NCBI RefSeq assembly: GCF_900108085.1 | Contig: NZ_FNVR01000002.1 | Location: 1-64,000 of the forward strand | Source: Algoriphagus boritolerans DSM 17298 = JCM 18970 | GTDB taxonomy: Bacteria; Bacteroidota; Bacteroidia; Cytophagales; Cyclobacteriaceae | DNA length: 64,000 nt | Reading direction: 5' to 3' | Shown here: positions 56,501 to 64,000 of the stretch, in pieces | Numbering within the stretch: the stretch's first letter is position 1 | How the letters are laid out: the number at the start of each line of letters is the position of its first letter | The notes under the pieces: generated by a model | The model's input: the letters and a program-made list of their open reading frames with translations, nothing else | The model's database searches: none | Told to the model about the DNA's origin: nothing | Translations under genes and position numbers: made by a program

Positions 56501-57103
56501 ACCTGTCTTTCCATTTCCACCATTTCCACCACCCAATGGAGCTGTTGCTCCGACTTCGTTGGATGCATTATTTCCATCAGCATTAATTCCCGCGGATGAT
56601 CCACCTCCTCCTGGAACTGCATTATTTCCGCTTCCGGTAACATTTGCTCCATTACCTCCGCTACGTTTAAAATCGCCAATTCCATCTGCAGCAGAACCTC
56701 CTATCGCACCGTCAGTGCCGCCATTTGGAACGGAATTTCCACCTTTTGCCAATACCGTAGTTTTACTTAAAAACCAGGTATCTTCTCCAGCGTCTATAGT
56801 GGTGGAACCAAATCCTACATAATATTCAATTACTTGACCGGGAGTGACGGAAATTTCTTTACGGGAATAAGCTCCTCCCCCTCCTCCTCCAGTTTCACCG
56901 TTGTTATCTGATTTTCTTCGTGTTCCCCCTCTTCCTCCAGCTCCCCATACTTCCACGGTTATTGAGGTTACACCAGGAGGAACTGTAAATGTTTCTCCTC
57001 CTCCGTTTTTAGTATCAATAATCGTCTGAGTTTGGGCAATAGATTCACCGCTGAAGAAGATCAGTGTCGCAAAAAATAAACCTTGGAGTAGATTTTTAAT
57101 CAT
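50567..57103 (-). CDS. Giant T9SS type A secreted protein with glycine-rich and Ig/PKD-like modules
   Basis: A protein of 2178 residues. Signal peptide IKNLLQGLFFATLIFFSGESIAQ. Modules: glycine-rich domain 1 (~30-245; TFTVPPGVTSITVEVWGAGG start), four near-identical repeats of ~91 residues (~340-715; GANGLPPGVSA.W..GVITISG), four Ig-like modules with the pattern YQWY.N..Q..GGT (~725-1085), three PKD-like repeats (~1090-1350; VTYTT.AGQ.NYIW), another copy of the PPGITA module, glycine-rich domain 2 (~1670-1970), and a type A CTD (WIAYPNPSNMG..ARPGMYILQILWG). The tail is paralogous to the downstream gene (57607-58890): both have EWENSHFE and AGGNIFYR. It is exported by the type IX system and is probably a surface adhesin or matrix protein; the two glycine-rich modules are unusual. 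Confidence 0.88.
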   Translation of the reverse strand: MIKNLLQGLFFATLIFFSGESIAQTQTIIDTKNGGGETFTVPPGVTSITVEVWGAGGRGGTRRKSDNNGETGGGGGGAYSRKEISVTPGQVIEYYVGFGSTTIDAGEDTWFLSKTTVLAKGGNSVPNGGTDGAIGGSAADGIGDFKRSGGNGANVTGSGNNAVPGGGGSSAGINADGNNASNEVGATAPLGGGNGGNGKTGNQGDGENGSNPGGGGGGAKRSSSSETDIAGGTGGNGQIRISYIALTSASGTDNQAVCEGDPIVTTTYTVPSGSSVSVLDLPAGLTSNFNSTTNTITISGIPTASGTYTLNVTPGFLSSFIVAPFILTRTGSVTVIPNNTVSSANPDQSVCINTALSNITHTTTGATGIANDGISGANGLPPGVSASWNSGVITISGSPTSAAASPYNYSILLTGGCGEIYATGIITVNPDNTVTPVGNSDQTQCIDQALTDITFNTTGATGIQNNAVQGANGLPPGVSATWNAGVITISGTPTSSGTFAYAIPLTGGCGAINATGTITVTPNNTATVVGSEDQSQCINEALVDIIFNTTGATGISNNGISGANGLPPGVSASWDAGVITISGTPTSTAGSPYNYSIDLLGGCGNITATGTITVQPDNTIIPTTPVDQTLCIGTQLSEIAFTTTGATGIDGDGVSGANGLPPGVSATWNGNILTISGSPSEHINSPYNYSIPLLGGCNDLYAEGTIIVNPASAITVENMADQRICDGETFSEISITATGTGTLSYAWFSNDSPSKSGATPVGSSSPNYTPPANAIGTTYYYVEVTSECSPIATSRFMRATVEPITSITDDIIVADDVECFGDGFDPLTVVAEGADLAYQWYVNTNQQNSGGTLIPNATSETFIPPSTEIGSFLYYYVVVSGYCSSDTSVISGLYRVNPPKTVIDDSPDTDNYSVCQGDPFPEQTVLASGEGTITYQWYSNDVQQNTGGTLINGATDPTFIPPSDVVGTKYYYATGRSNCGTVPTAISGAFTVTQPSVVVSEDLDAQEICVNDTFDPISIIAGGTGTIEYQWYSNTSPVADTLGAEVIELSGEISDSFTPPTTLGTLYYFVKVSSECGPNVLSSISGAFTVNPLPVPTLISDVEADPVICIGTSVTYTTEAGQSNYIWNIPDQVEDSDFTISAGGLGTSSNTVTLTWLTDGAKDVTVLYTDPNGCTASSLANNSITVDPLPVPTLTSDVDADPIICVGNTVTYTTTAGQDNYIWDIQGVQGTDYTLTFSGSSLDESNSIQVTWLTDGSKNVLVSYTDPSTGCTAASPTTNSITVDPLPVPTFTISPGTVVCEQSSVTYTTQSGQTNYVWNLPGTAGTDYTIISGGTSSESITLKWLTLGSKTVTVSYTDASTGCIASSEASSTTEVEPFATVGPSSDPTPSVCITDPSSLSFAQSTTGVSSIGTPTGLPPGITATFNPSTGVISFAGTATTTGFYSYSIPLIGNCINGLTATGTIDVTPEYELTSVSSISATITGGTASITINGDLDKLPNGTYEVTYILDDGINTPVEHTSSSFNVNNGRGTFASIPLDDLDVDAYQLTIKAIRKTTGGCVTTLDIDDPINTTYFSVCGAPFKEDGTFFVPAGVYEVTIQATGAGPTGETKVITISVNPGQAIGIYVGEGDATGTGRDTWVTRDSSLPDPETSSYVYASGGGGNGADGQVNISYSCPDASEVDCMEVIDDGAVSGTTIIRFICDDVWEIPEGLVEFSIFAVGGGGGGGMGDSGGGGGGGGLDSTTVISNNQFGIPAGNSLDIKVGQGGNGSSSVNVKGGNGGNTEVTSTTIPDQNGDFSFTLTAQGGGGGASYNDKNGGNGASGGGGAFGSDNIAGSGGTGIAGQGNSGGNGGTAQKPGGGASAGGGGGGAGESGTVGDGAGVGNSEGGEGGDGASFDLAGTPYGYGAGGGGIGYNDNSTTGNNNKIEGPGGEVNDVVLGGNGGPNSIGSKGTDYTGSGGGAGNLGGGRGGSGVVYIIYQNVRILGVEYDYFNANYNLQNRSGELNWATTKEWENSHFEIERAVNNVKSWTKVGEVEGQGYSDTTVEYEFTDLELPAAGGNIFYRLKQVNMSGEYNYSVTRSIQVEPLDGSTKWIAYPNPSNMGSAVNVALLDDSGYTDGTIEIRVSDVRGVYQSFSVSDPADVSNAVNFYLEKARPGMYILQILWGNKSEQLKLVRK
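54985..56105 (-). repeat. Four ~91-codon tandem repeats in the giant T9SS protein
   Basis: The gene repeats a module with NTTGATGI, GANGLPPGVSA and GGCG.I.ATG.I.V four times, with the same segment length. Divergence differs between copies, consistent with duplication and later drift or recombination. Confidence 0.75.
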
Positions 57104-57520
57104 AGGCTCACATTCCTGATTTTTTGTTTTTCAAACCAGTAAAAATGTATTTCAAACTTACATGGTTAACTTGAGAATTCAAATTATTTATCCTTTTTTG
57201 ATTGAACTTCAAGGAATTACGGTTATTTGGCATTCTTTGGATTTTAAGGGCGATTTGAACTTTTTACAATCCGATTTTTAATTCTGAACTGAGACTCATT
57301 TTTGTTTTTATTATTACCCTTTAAGGTTTTGCTGTTTTTTGTATATCAAATGCATTTTGAGTAGATGGAAAAAATAATATTTCTTATGTCTCTCAAAATG
57401 GGCTTGAAATTTAATATTACGGCGTATAAAAACAAATTTTATTTTACAAAGATTCGAAAAGTCATATTCCTTTAATGAGTTTTCTGAAAAGAAAAGGTTT
57501 TGAATTTTAGTGTGGTTTTT
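57104..57520. other. AT-rich gap between the two T9SS cargo genes
   Basis: It is low in complexity and has no supported reading frame. The promoter of the giant gene should lie here but no clear TAnnTTTG was recognised on the minus strand. Confidence 0.35.
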
Positions 57521-57555
57521 TCAAAAAATAACCTGATCCTTTTTTAGACCAGGTT
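57521..57555 (-). terminator. Terminator of the second T9SS cargo gene
   Basis: On the minus strand AACCTG and CAGGTT pair around a loop and are followed by ATTTTTTG. Confidence 0.7.
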
Positions 57556-57606
57556 TGAGAACTTGAGGCGGAATTAGGGTTTTCTTTTATTCTGCTTAAA
57601 AATTGG

Positions 57607-58890
57607 CTATCGTTTCAGAATTATTTTATGATATTCTACCGAATCATCCCAGCTGATTTCGAGCGTATAGAGTCCTGGATTTTTTCTTTTCATCACATCG
57701 GAAAGCAGTGGACTAAGCTGAGTAGCTGCATAGCCTTCAATCATGTCAACTTGTCCGGAGCTTGAGATGACCCGCACCAGCACTTTTGTGTCATTTTTCC
57801 TTGCGGTTACCAGCTGCTCCAAATTTATGGTATCACCTGTGGTCGGATTGGGATAGACGCTCCAATAAGTGGTTCCAGGGATTGGCTCCACCCGGATAGC
57901 TTCCGTATCACTGAAAGTTGCATTTCCATTTAGGTCTACTTGCCGGATTCGATAAAAGATATTTCCACCGGCTATAGGCAATTTTAAATCTTGAAAAGCG
58001 TAGTCTACAGGTTGATCCGAATATCCGGCACCTTTAACCGATGCGATGGTTTCCCAGGAACGGACATCATTCACTGATCGCTGCACCTCAAAATGGGAGT
58101 TTTCCCACTCGGATGTAGTGGACCAAGTAAGATTTGAAAGACGAATCTGTGCTTCATATCTTGCAGAAAATGCAGCCCATTGAATGGGTAGTACCCTCAA
58201 ATTCAATAAATCACAAATATTAGCAGTCTCATTTGTCCATGTTATATTCCCAGAACCGTTGCTCTCTGGAGCATTACCGTTTTCACAGACTTCAGTACCT
58301 GTCCATCCGTTAATTTCAAGACCATCTTCACCGACAATATTAATTTCTGCATCTCCAAATTCTATCGCTGCATTAGGGCCCTGTAAATTGATCTCCACGG
58401 CATCAAATGTAAACGTGTTCCTGCCTCCATTCCTGGAATCCAATATTAATTTACCCCCTTCTTCAATGCAAATGGTGAAATTTGATAAGGAGGTGATATA
58501 AATCAAGTTAAGAATTGATCCAGAACCAATGGAAATGCATTGTCCGGAAATTGTAAATGCTGGATTGTCCCCGTTGTTTGGGCGATCTAGGGTAAGATCT
58601 GCACCGTTGGTAAGTATAATTCCACCCAAAGTAAAGTCGCTTGCTTCCCAAGTGAAATTTAAGTTTCTATCGAATTTTGCGATTTGACCTGATAAAAAAT
58701 TTCCTGACCCCGACCAATAAGAAGCACCCAATGTAGCATTAGGTGGGCTATTTTTAAGCGAAGTATTCGAATCAATGTATGTCCTCGGGCTTCCGCACTC
58801 GGCACATTGGGCCAAGCTTTGAAGATGGATTCCCAGTAAAAACAAAATAGTAAAGCTTACCTTTTGAAGATACTTAAAGATGGACAGCAA
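57607..58890 (-). CDS. T9SS type A secreted protein
   Basis: A protein of 427 residues with a hydrophobic export segment (FTILFLLGIHLQSLAQC; the cysteine is after the likely cleavage site). The mature N-terminal half shows NSPPNATLGASYWSG and beta-strand-rich repeats without recognised enzyme motif. The C-terminal half repeats the linker and CTD of the giant protein: WSTTSEWENSHFEVQRSVND, AGGNIFYRIRQVDLNG, then YWSVYPNPTTGD and NPGLYTLEISWDDSVEYHKIILKR, the type A sorting signal. Exported by the type IX system; the binding partner is unknown. Encoded on the same strand as the giant gene, upstream of it, but with its own terminator between. Confidence 0.85.
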   Translation of the reverse strand: MLSIFKYLQKVSFTILFLLGIHLQSLAQCAECGSPRTYIDSNTSLKNSPPNATLGASYWSGSGNFLSGQIAKFDRNLNFTWEASDFTLGGIILTNGADLTLDRPNNGDNPAFTISGQCISIGSGSILNLIYITSLSNFTICIEEGGKLILDSRNGGRNTFTFDAVEINLQGPNAAIEFGDAEINIVGEDGLEINGWTGTEVCENGNAPESNGSGNITWTNETANICDLLNLRVLPIQWAAFSARYEAQIRLSNLTWSTTSEWENSHFEVQRSVNDVRSWETIASVKGAGYSDQPVDYAFQDLKLPIAGGNIFYRIRQVDLNGNATFSDTEAIRVEPIPGTTYWSVYPNPTTGDTINLEQLVTARKNDTKVLVRVISSSGQVDMIEGYAATQLSPLLSDVMKRKNPGLYTLEISWDDSVEYHKIILKR

Positions 58891-59206
58891 GGTTGGAATA
58901 ATTAGTGGGTGATACTTAAAATTTAACTCAATTCAAGAGAGAATATACAGTTAATTTACAAAAGTACGCAATTAGTATACCAAATATTTTTTTAGTACAA
59001 TAAATGACTCTTGATATAATACAATTTTGAAAGGAGTCCCAAAGAACTTACAAAGCAGCTGTTGGAAATTAGGGCTTTTAAGTTCTGTTGAATACATTCA
59101 AAAATATAACCAGCATTGAATTGAGCTTGTTTAAACAAATTTCTGGTGAACAGATGGGGTGAAATTGATCGGGATATACTTATTCAAAAACATGGGTTTG
59201 AAATAC
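58891..59206. other. AT-rich gap with no supported feature
   Basis: No reading frame, tRNA or hairpin of note was found between the T9SS cargo start and the rho terminator. Confidence 0.35.
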
Positions 59207-59243
59207 AAAAAAATGACCCCAACTTTTCAGCTGGGGTCAGAAT
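59207..59243 (-). terminator. Terminator of rho
   Basis: On the minus strand TGACCCCA and TGGGGTCA (59214-59239) pair around a ten-base centre and are followed by seven T. Confidence 0.88.
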
Positions 59244-59264
59244 TAAATTTTTTAATTAGGAATT

Positions 59265-61112
59265 TTACCCATTCATACTGATCAAAAACTCCGCATTGTC
59301 ACGGGTGCCTTTCATTCGGTTCAAGAGGAATTCCATAGACTCCTGTGAGTTCATATCGCTCATCAGTTTTCTCAGTATCCAGACACGCTGCATCTCTTCT
59401 TTGTCCATGAGCAAGTCTTCCCGACGGGTACCTGAACCTAAGACATCAATCGCAGGATAGATTCTTCGGTTGGCCAACTTACGGTCAAGGGCAAGTTCCA
59501 TGTTGCCGGTTCCTTTGAACTCTTCAAAGATCACCTCATCCATCTTGGAACCCGTTTCCACCAGTGCAGTAGCGATGATGGTCAATGAACCCCCATTTTC
59601 TACATTTCTTGCCGCACCGAAGAAGCGCTTTGGCTTGTGAAGCGCATTGGCATCCACACCACCGGAAAGGATTTTGCCGGAGCTAGGTACCACCGTATTG
59701 TGAGCACGGGCTAGTCGTGTGATAGAATCCAAAAGGATCACCACATCGTGACCGACTTCCACCATTCGCTTTGCTTTTTCCAACACGATATTTGAAACCT
59801 TCACATGCCGATCTGCGGTCTCATCAAATGTGGAGGAAATTACCTCTGCATTTACCGAGCGAGCCATGTCTGTTACTTCTTCGGGACGCTCGTCGATTAA
59901 CAGAACCATCAGGTGAACTTCGGGGTGATTTTTCGTGATGGCATTAGCAATCTGTTGCAGCAAAACTGTCTTACCGGTCTTGGGCTGTGCTACGATCATC
60001 CCTCGCTGACCTTTTCCAATAGGAGCAAAGAGATCAAGGATTCGGGTGGAGTATCCGTCTGCCTTGGTTGACAAGTTCAACCTTTCTTCCGGGAAAAGTG
60101 GAGTCAGGTATTCAAATGGAACCCGATCGCGGATTTCGTCTGTCGTCTTGCCGTTGACAGTTCCGATCTTTAGTAGGGCAAAATACTTCTCACCTTCTTT
60201 TGGCGGTCGGATGGATCCTTTGATGTGATCTCCTGTTTTTAGACCAAAAAGTTTTACCTGACTGGGTGACACATAGATATCATCCGGCGAAGCGAGGTAG
60301 TTGTAATCCAAAGAACGTAGGAAACCGTAGCCTTCCTGCATCATTTCCAATACGCCTTCGTTTTCGATCACTCCGTCAAATTCACGGGGACTGACAAATG
60401 GTTTCTTTCTGTTGGGGTTGTGAACGGTCTCAGCTGCTGGAGCCATGAGTTCATCGGGAGATCTGAAATTCTTCCTTCTCGGGAGTTCGATTTCAGTTTC
60501 TTGTCTGGGAGAGTTTCCGGATATCGGAGTACCTTGATTCGGATTTTCGATGGTGTTACCGGAAATTTCCACTTCTTCAAATGCTCTTCTTCGCGGTCTG
60601 AAGGTCTTTGGTTCCTCGGTAGCAGGAGTTTCTTTGGGAGCAGTTTCTTTGGTCTCAGCTACCGGCTCTTTTTTCTCCGGAACTGGTCTTGGCTCTCTTT
60701 TTTCAAAAGTCGGACGTTCTTCACGCTTTTGCTTCCACTCAGGTTTAGCCGGTTTGGGTTCTGCCGGGGTTGCCGGCTCTTCGCTGGTAGCTGGCTTTTC
60801 AGCCGCAGGTGCGGCAGGTATTTCAGTGACGTTTTGTCTTCTGAATTTTGGTTTGAATTCGGCCGGATCCTCAGGTTTTGGTACGCTCGGGGAGGGGGAT
60901 TCGGCGGGTTTTACTGCCTCGGTGGAAGGGGTATCCACGGCGGAGGGCTTTTTCTTGGGGAGGGCTTGCTCTGGGGTGATGGCTTGCTGATCTAGAATTG
61001 CATAGACGAGTTCGTCTTTTTTGAGGGTTTTGAAGTTTTTGACTTTAAGCTCCTCAGCAATCTCCTTCAATTCAGATAAAAGCCTGATTCGGAGTTCTTC
61101 TATGTTATACAT
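59265..61112 (-). CDS. rho: Transcription termination factor Rho with long N-terminal insertion
   Basis: A protein of 615 residues, about 200 more than E. coli Rho. After a short Rho_N helix region ([20 protein letters not shown]), residues ~50-240 are a Pro/Glu/Lys/Arg-rich low-complexity insertion. The cold-shock-like RNA-binding domain follows ([35 protein letters not shown], read in parts), then the ATPase with Walker [15 protein letters not shown] (~378-391), Walker [16 protein letters not shown] and the R-loop. Extra N-terminal domains are known in Rho of Bacteroidota and some other phyla. Rho ends untranslated transcripts by pulling RNA from polymerase. Monocistronic. Confidence 0.96.
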   Translation of the reverse strand: MYNIEELRIRLLSELKEIAEELKVKNFKTLKKDELVYAILDQQAITPEQALPKKKPSAVDTPSTEAVKPAESPSPSVPKPEDPAEFKPKFRRQNVTEIPAAPAAEKPATSEEPATPAEPKPAKPEWKQKREERPTFEKREPRPVPEKKEPVAETKETAPKETPATEEPKTFRPRRRAFEEVEISGNTIENPNQGTPISGNSPRQETEIELPRRKNFRSPDELMAPAAETVHNPNRKKPFVSPREFDGVIENEGVLEMMQEGYGFLRSLDYNYLASPDDIYVSPSQVKLFGLKTGDHIKGSIRPPKEGEKYFALLKIGTVNGKTTDEIRDRVPFEYLTPLFPEERLNLSTKADGYSTRILDLFAPIGKGQRGMIVAQPKTGKTVLLQQIANAITKNHPEVHLMVLLIDERPEEVTDMARSVNAEVISSTFDETADRHVKVSNIVLEKAKRMVEVGHDVVILLDSITRLARAHNTVVPSSGKILSGGVDANALHKPKRFFGAARNVENGGSLTIIATALVETGSKMDEVIFEEFKGTGNMELALDRKLANRRIYPAIDVLGSGTRREDLLMDKEEMQRVWILRKLMSDMNSQESMEFLLNRMKGTRDNAEFLISMNG

Positions 61113-61314
61113 AAAGAGGGTATGAAATAAATAAGATATTGTAAAATGCGGTATTTGGGAACGGGAATGATTTTCTGAGCAAAAAACGTCTGCAGGAAAA
61201 ACTCAAGTCAATGTGGGCGACTTGTTCATTCACGATGATGGCACAATATTAAACGATGCTTTTGTATTTAACAAATTTTTTGTTTGTGATACAGTTTTTT
61301 GACAGTCAGATCAT

Positions 61315-62004
61315 TTACTCCATTACTTGTCTGATAATTGCCAAAGATTTGAATGAACTGGGATTTTCCATGTGCTGTGCATAGAAGTCAAGCAAGTGAT
61401 CCAGCAGTTTTCTTCGAAGGGATCCGGAGATCTTTTCACAGCATTGAAACTTCTCGTCCAGCAGTTTTTGGAGGTAATTCAGAGTAACCGGTAGCTCTTC
61501 GAGGGTGAAAGGCTGATTGTTGGACTCCGAAAGGAAGCCTTCCGCATCCTCTGGAGAGAATCCCAGGTATTTGGCTTTTTCAATCAAAAATACCAGTGGA
61601 AAATGGGCCAACAAGGTTTCACCCTGATCCAGTGCGATTACACTTTCTGCAAGAAAATCAAAGAGTAGTTCATTTTGATAATTTTCATAAATGTTTCGAT
61701 TGATTACTTCCGTCATGAAAAGTGCGATGCTGGTTCGGGAAAAGTCAAAAGGTATCCGTTGATGTGCCCGTTGCAGTTTGGCTTCGGAGATTCGCTGGAG
61801 TCCGGAGTTCTCCTTATTATACACCACCAGATCCAACAAAGTCAAAGGTTGGTAAAGTGCCATTTTAGAGCCTTTGCCGATGCTTCTGACGCCATTGATC
61901 AGGTAAGATTTCAGGCCTAGCTCCCGGGTGAAAATCTTCACAATGATGCTCGTATCCTTGTATCGGATCGAACTGAGCACAATGCCTGAAGTTTTTCGGA
62001 TCAT
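61315..62004 (-). CDS. recO: DNA repair protein RecO
   Basis: A protein of 229 residues starting MIRKTSGIVLSSIRYKDTSIIVKIFT, the standard RecO N-terminus (OB fold). The helical C-terminal domain begins near residue 80 and lacks the zinc-cysteine cluster of some RecO. An earlier in-frame ATG at 62235 would add 77 residues encoded by the inverted-repeat region 62043-62200 and overlap tdk; it is rejected. RecO loads RecA on SSB-coated DNA with RecR. It lies 198 bases from the tdk stop, with the repeat between them. Confidence 0.9.
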   Translation of the reverse strand: MIRKTSGIVLSSIRYKDTSIIVKIFTRELGLKSYLINGVRSIGKGSKMALYQPLTLLDLVVYNKENSGLQRISEAKLQRAHQRIPFDFSRTSIALFMTEVINRNIYENYQNELLFDFLAESVIALDQGETLLAHFPLVFLIEKAKYLGFSPEDAEGFLSESNNQPFTLEELPVTLNYLQKLLDEKFQCCEKISGSLRRKLLDHLLDFYAQHMENPSSFKSLAIIRQVME

Positions 62005-62042
62005 CGTAAAAGAGAAGTCTAGGGTGAATCTACGTGACCTGT

Positions 62043-62200
62043 CGTCATTGCGAAGGGTCTCAGCCGTTAAATAGATAAAATAACCTTTAAAACCCAGAGT
62101 GGAAAGATTTGTATGAGGATATTGAAAATTGGTAGAGATTGCTTCAGGGCGGAAATATTCTAGCAAGATTTTTAGTCTAAAGCAGCCCTTCGCAATGACG
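62043..62200. repeat. Dispersed inverted-repeat element between tdk and recO
   Basis: CGTCATTGCGAAGGG (62043-62057) and CCCTTCGCAATGACG (62186-62200) are perfect 15-base inverted arms. AGAGATTGCTTCAGGGC lies inside at about 62132. The words CGTCATTGCGA and GAGATTGCTTC belong to an intergenic repeat common in genomes of Bacteroidota (from memory, not checked). The right arm ends one base before the tdk stop codon. Confidence 0.75.
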
Positions 62201-62201
62201 T

Positions 62202-62786
62202 CTATTTCTTGTCCTCGAAAAAACACCTGCGGCACCGGGCTTCATAGCTTTCTTTTTCCCCCAAGACCACCTTTTCCTTAGCTTCAGAGAGCCTCAGCGA
62301 AAACGCAGCCAAGTCACCGCATTTCATACAGATCGCATGGACTTTGGTGACATACTCTGCGATAGCCATCAGTCGGGGCATCGGTTCAAAGGGCTTTCCC
62401 TCAAAGTCCATATCCAGTCCTGCCATAATTACCCGCTTGCCTTTATTTGCCAGTAACTGAACTACTCGAACTATTTCTTCATCGAAAAACTGTGCCTCGT
62501 CGATCCCCACCACGTCGCAGTCTCCCGAGAGCAAAAGAATGTCACCTGCAAAATTAACCGGTGTAGAACGAATGCTGTTCTCATTATGGGATACGATATC
62601 TTGCTCATGGTAGCGCTTGTCCACGGAAGGTTTGAAGATTTCCACCTTCAACTTGGCCAGTCTGGCACGATTCAGCCTTCGGATCAATTCTTCTGTTTTC
62701 CCGGAAAACATCGAGCCGCAAATGACTTCAATCTGACCTTTTCGATCAGATTGTCTGCGGCTGTTCAGGGAGGGTTCTATAAACAT
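62202..62786 (-). CDS. tdk: Thymidine kinase
   Basis: A protein of 194 residues, type II thymidine kinase. P-loop [15 protein letters not shown] (~24-38), DEAQFFDEE with the Walker B-like aspartate (~95) and [26 protein letters not shown] (~122, read in parts) are family signatures. Two zinc cysteine pairs are present: CMKC and CRRC. It phosphorylates thymidine for salvage. It starts two bases after the ferredoxin stop, so the two genes are probably cotranscribed. Confidence 0.96.
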   Translation of the reverse strand: MFIEPSLNSRRQSDRKGQIEVICGSMFSGKTEELIRRLNRARLAKLKVEIFKPSVDKRYHEQDIVSHNENSIRSTPVNFAGDILLLSGDCDVVGIDEAQFFDEEIVRVVQLLANKGKRVIMAGLDMDFEGKPFEPMPRLMAIAEYVTKVHAICMKCGDLAAFSLRLSEAKEKVVLGEKESYEARCRRCFFEDKK

Positions 62787-62788
62787 GC

Positions 62789-63115
62789 TTACTCAGTATA
62801 ATCTAAATGCGGAAATTTGTTGACCTCGGCAACACGAATGACCAGCTCATCTTTCAGAAGCAAACTTTGGCAACAGAGTCGCTCATTGGGTTTCAGGCGG
62901 TTTTGATTTCGGTAAAAAACCTCCCGGTCAGTCTCCGGACTCAAGTTCTCCATTCCTTCCACCACAATCATTTTACAGGTAGTGCAGCGCCCCTTTTTTC
63001 CACAGGCATGCATCCAGTCCGTACCGTTTTGATGAATAATTTCGATAACTTTACGATCAGGGTGTTCCGAATCAATTCTAAGATTTCCCAGGTTTTGAAT
63101 GACTATTCGGGGCAT
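62789..63115 (-). CDS. 2Fe-2S ferredoxin
   Basis: A protein of 108 residues starting [19 protein letters not shown]. The 2Fe-2S ligands are [10 protein letters not shown] and a later LCCQS cysteine, the plant/adrenodoxin type C-x5-C-x2-C..C spacing. An in-frame ATG at 63160 would add 15 residues and overlap the divergent gene; 63115 is preferred. It carries single electrons to an unknown partner. Upstream of tdk and likely in one transcript with it. Confidence 0.9.
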   Translation of the reverse strand: MPRIVIQNLGNLRIDSEHPDRKVIEIIHQNGTDWMHACGKKGRCTTCKMIVVEGMENLSPETDREVFYRNQNRLKPNERLCCQSLLLKDELVIRVAEVNKFPHLDYTE

Positions 63116-63148
63116 TTCTTCGTTTGCTTTTGAAAACAAGACCCACTC

Positions 63149-64000
63149 ATGACAGTTCAAATTAACACCAATTATTTAGAAAAATATTCAGAGGACTATG
63201 CGCGCCGGGTTTGTGAGAAGTTTTTCACCGACAGGCAATTTATTACAGGTCAGGATATCATTCAGTTGACGAGTAGTACTCAGGTCAATTTTTTTATCAT
63301 CAAGCGCCTGTTTGAGCTTTGGCAGGAAGAATTGGCCAAGCTGAAAAGCAGCCCCTACTTCGATTACAGAGATATAGCGGTGCATGATGCGCTGACACAA
63401 TTCATGAATGTGCTTTCCCGCCGAATCAAAGTAGAGCGGTCAAATCTGGAACCCTTGATCAAATCAGCAGTCGCTCAGGCAATCCAGGTAGCCACTGATC
63501 CGGTGTCCTTTTATCAAAAGGAAATCGGCAAAGCACCTCAGGGCAAAATCAATGATTACCTCCGGGAGAATAAAAAATACTACAAGTGGCATGATAAAGT
63601 GGTCTCATTTCTGATTGACAAAACAGGTTTTGGACATGATCCGGACTCCTATCTGAGGGCGATCGCGGCCAACTACCAAGTAGTCAAAGACTCACTGGAG
63701 TCAGTCAATTTATTGCTTGCAACTTTGGGCGATGTCATGGCTTTCGATTCAGACTTGTATTTGGGTGTGGACGAGGCTGAGTTTATTTCGGAAAATGAAC
63801 CTGTAGTAAATGTGGAGGCTGCGGATGGATCGTTTTTTGATTCTGTAGAAATGGAAACTCCGGTCCGGAAAGTCACTCCGACAGCTTCTGCTCCGAAGGA
63901 AGAAAAAGTAGATTCAAACTATGTCACAGTCGAGAAAGTTTCGGTATCCAGCGAGGGGAACCGGCTGAATGCGTCCAAGTTGAAGGCACATTTTGCAACC
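63149..64000 (+). CDS. Conserved-looking hypothetical protein (3' partial)
   Basis: The frame opens at ATG 63149 and stays open for 284 codons to the window end, so the gene is cut by the edge. It starts MTVQINTNYLEKYSEDYARR. The visible part is helical and soluble, with no signal peptide or membrane segment: VCEKFFTDRQFITGQDIIQL (~21), LFELWQEELAKLKSS (~58), a middle with FYQKEIGKAPQGKINDYLRE (~130), then an acidic, low-complexity stretch from ~215. No known motif is recognised. It is divergent from the ferredoxin gene, 33 bases apart. Real coding is inferred from length and codon pattern. Confidence 0.75.
   Translation, partial: MTVQINTNYLEKYSEDYARRVCEKFFTDRQFITGQDIIQLTSSTQVNFFIIKRLFELWQEELAKLKSSPYFDYRDIAVHDALTQFMNVLSRRIKVERSNLEPLIKSAVAQAIQVATDPVSFYQKEIGKAPQGKINDYLRENKKYYKWHDKVVSFLIDKTGFGHDPDSYLRAIAANYQVVKDSLESVNLLLATLGDVMAFDSDLYLGVDEAEFISENEPVVNVEAADGSFFDSVEMETPVRKVTPTASAPKEEKVDSNYVTVEKVSVSSEGNRLNASKLKAHFAT

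Noticed and set aside
60420-60995. Two plus-strand open frames of 191 and 146 codons
   Set aside because: Antisense of the low-complexity insertion in rho.
1-64000. CRISPR arrays, prophage genes, toxin-antitoxin or restriction-modification systems
   Set aside because: I looked for evenly spaced short repeats, integrases, capsid or tail genes and paired small genes and found none.

Overview
The window comes from a marine-type Bacteroidota chromosome, most likely order Cytophagales (Algoriphagus / Cyclobacteriaceae-like). This is inferred from gene content and not from any search. The signs are type IX secretion (T9SS) sorting domains of both A and B type, a PorP/SprF-like protein, a SusC/SusD pair with a hybrid two-component regulator, an Oar-like TonB receptor, Rho with a long N-terminal insertion, and promoters of the TTTG / TAnnTTTG kind. 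Only 5' and 3' partial genes occur at the edges (1-2070 and 63149-64000).

Layout. 1-5757: a surface-adhesin operon made of a type B T9SS adhesin, a PorP/SprF-like protein and an OmpA protein with two OmpA domains. It is GC-richer than the rest and ends in a terminator. 5805-6169: a GH16 glucanase wreck. 6340-11406: housekeeping genes (rluF, an M23 peptidase, aspS, lysoplasmalogenase). 11751-25854: envelope nutrient uptake, with an Oar-like receptor, then a polysaccharide-utilisation locus (HTCS regulator, GH88, SusC, SusD). An IS3-family transposase relic lies between regulator and structural genes. 26270-32568: alpha/beta hydrolase plus an RND efflux operon (adaptor, pump, TolC). 32702-44422: MltF-like lytic transglycosylase, RidA, gluconate permease, a T9SS cargo, a DUF4105 protein, uvrB, an AlbA-domain protein, an ACC-deaminase-like PLP enzyme and rluD. 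44423-45440: two tandem tRNA-like RNA genes with a strong promoter, upstream direct repeats and their own terminators. 45489-49835: a giant AsmA-like membrane-anchored protein. 50567-58890: two T9SS type A secreted proteins, one of 2178 residues with glycine-rich modules. 59265-63115: rho, recO, tdk and a 2Fe-2S ferredoxin, then a divergent unknown gene.

The most unusual object is the pair of structured RNAs at 44695-44831 and 45251-45399. Both have complete acceptor, D, anticodon and T arms, a G at the discriminator position, an apparent GUC anticodon with U at position 37, and a greatly enlarged variable region. The base of that region forms a stem in both copies with covarying sequence (GGAG/CTCC versus GAGG/CCTC). 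Both variable regions contain the same 18-base palindrome. This does not match a normal tRNA-Asp (short variable loop) or a normal tRNA-Leu or tRNA-Ser. The second most interesting signal is a two-part nucleotide motif found in front of the signal peptides of three outer-membrane protein genes (PorP-like, OmpA and SusD), conserved at DNA level in different reading frames.
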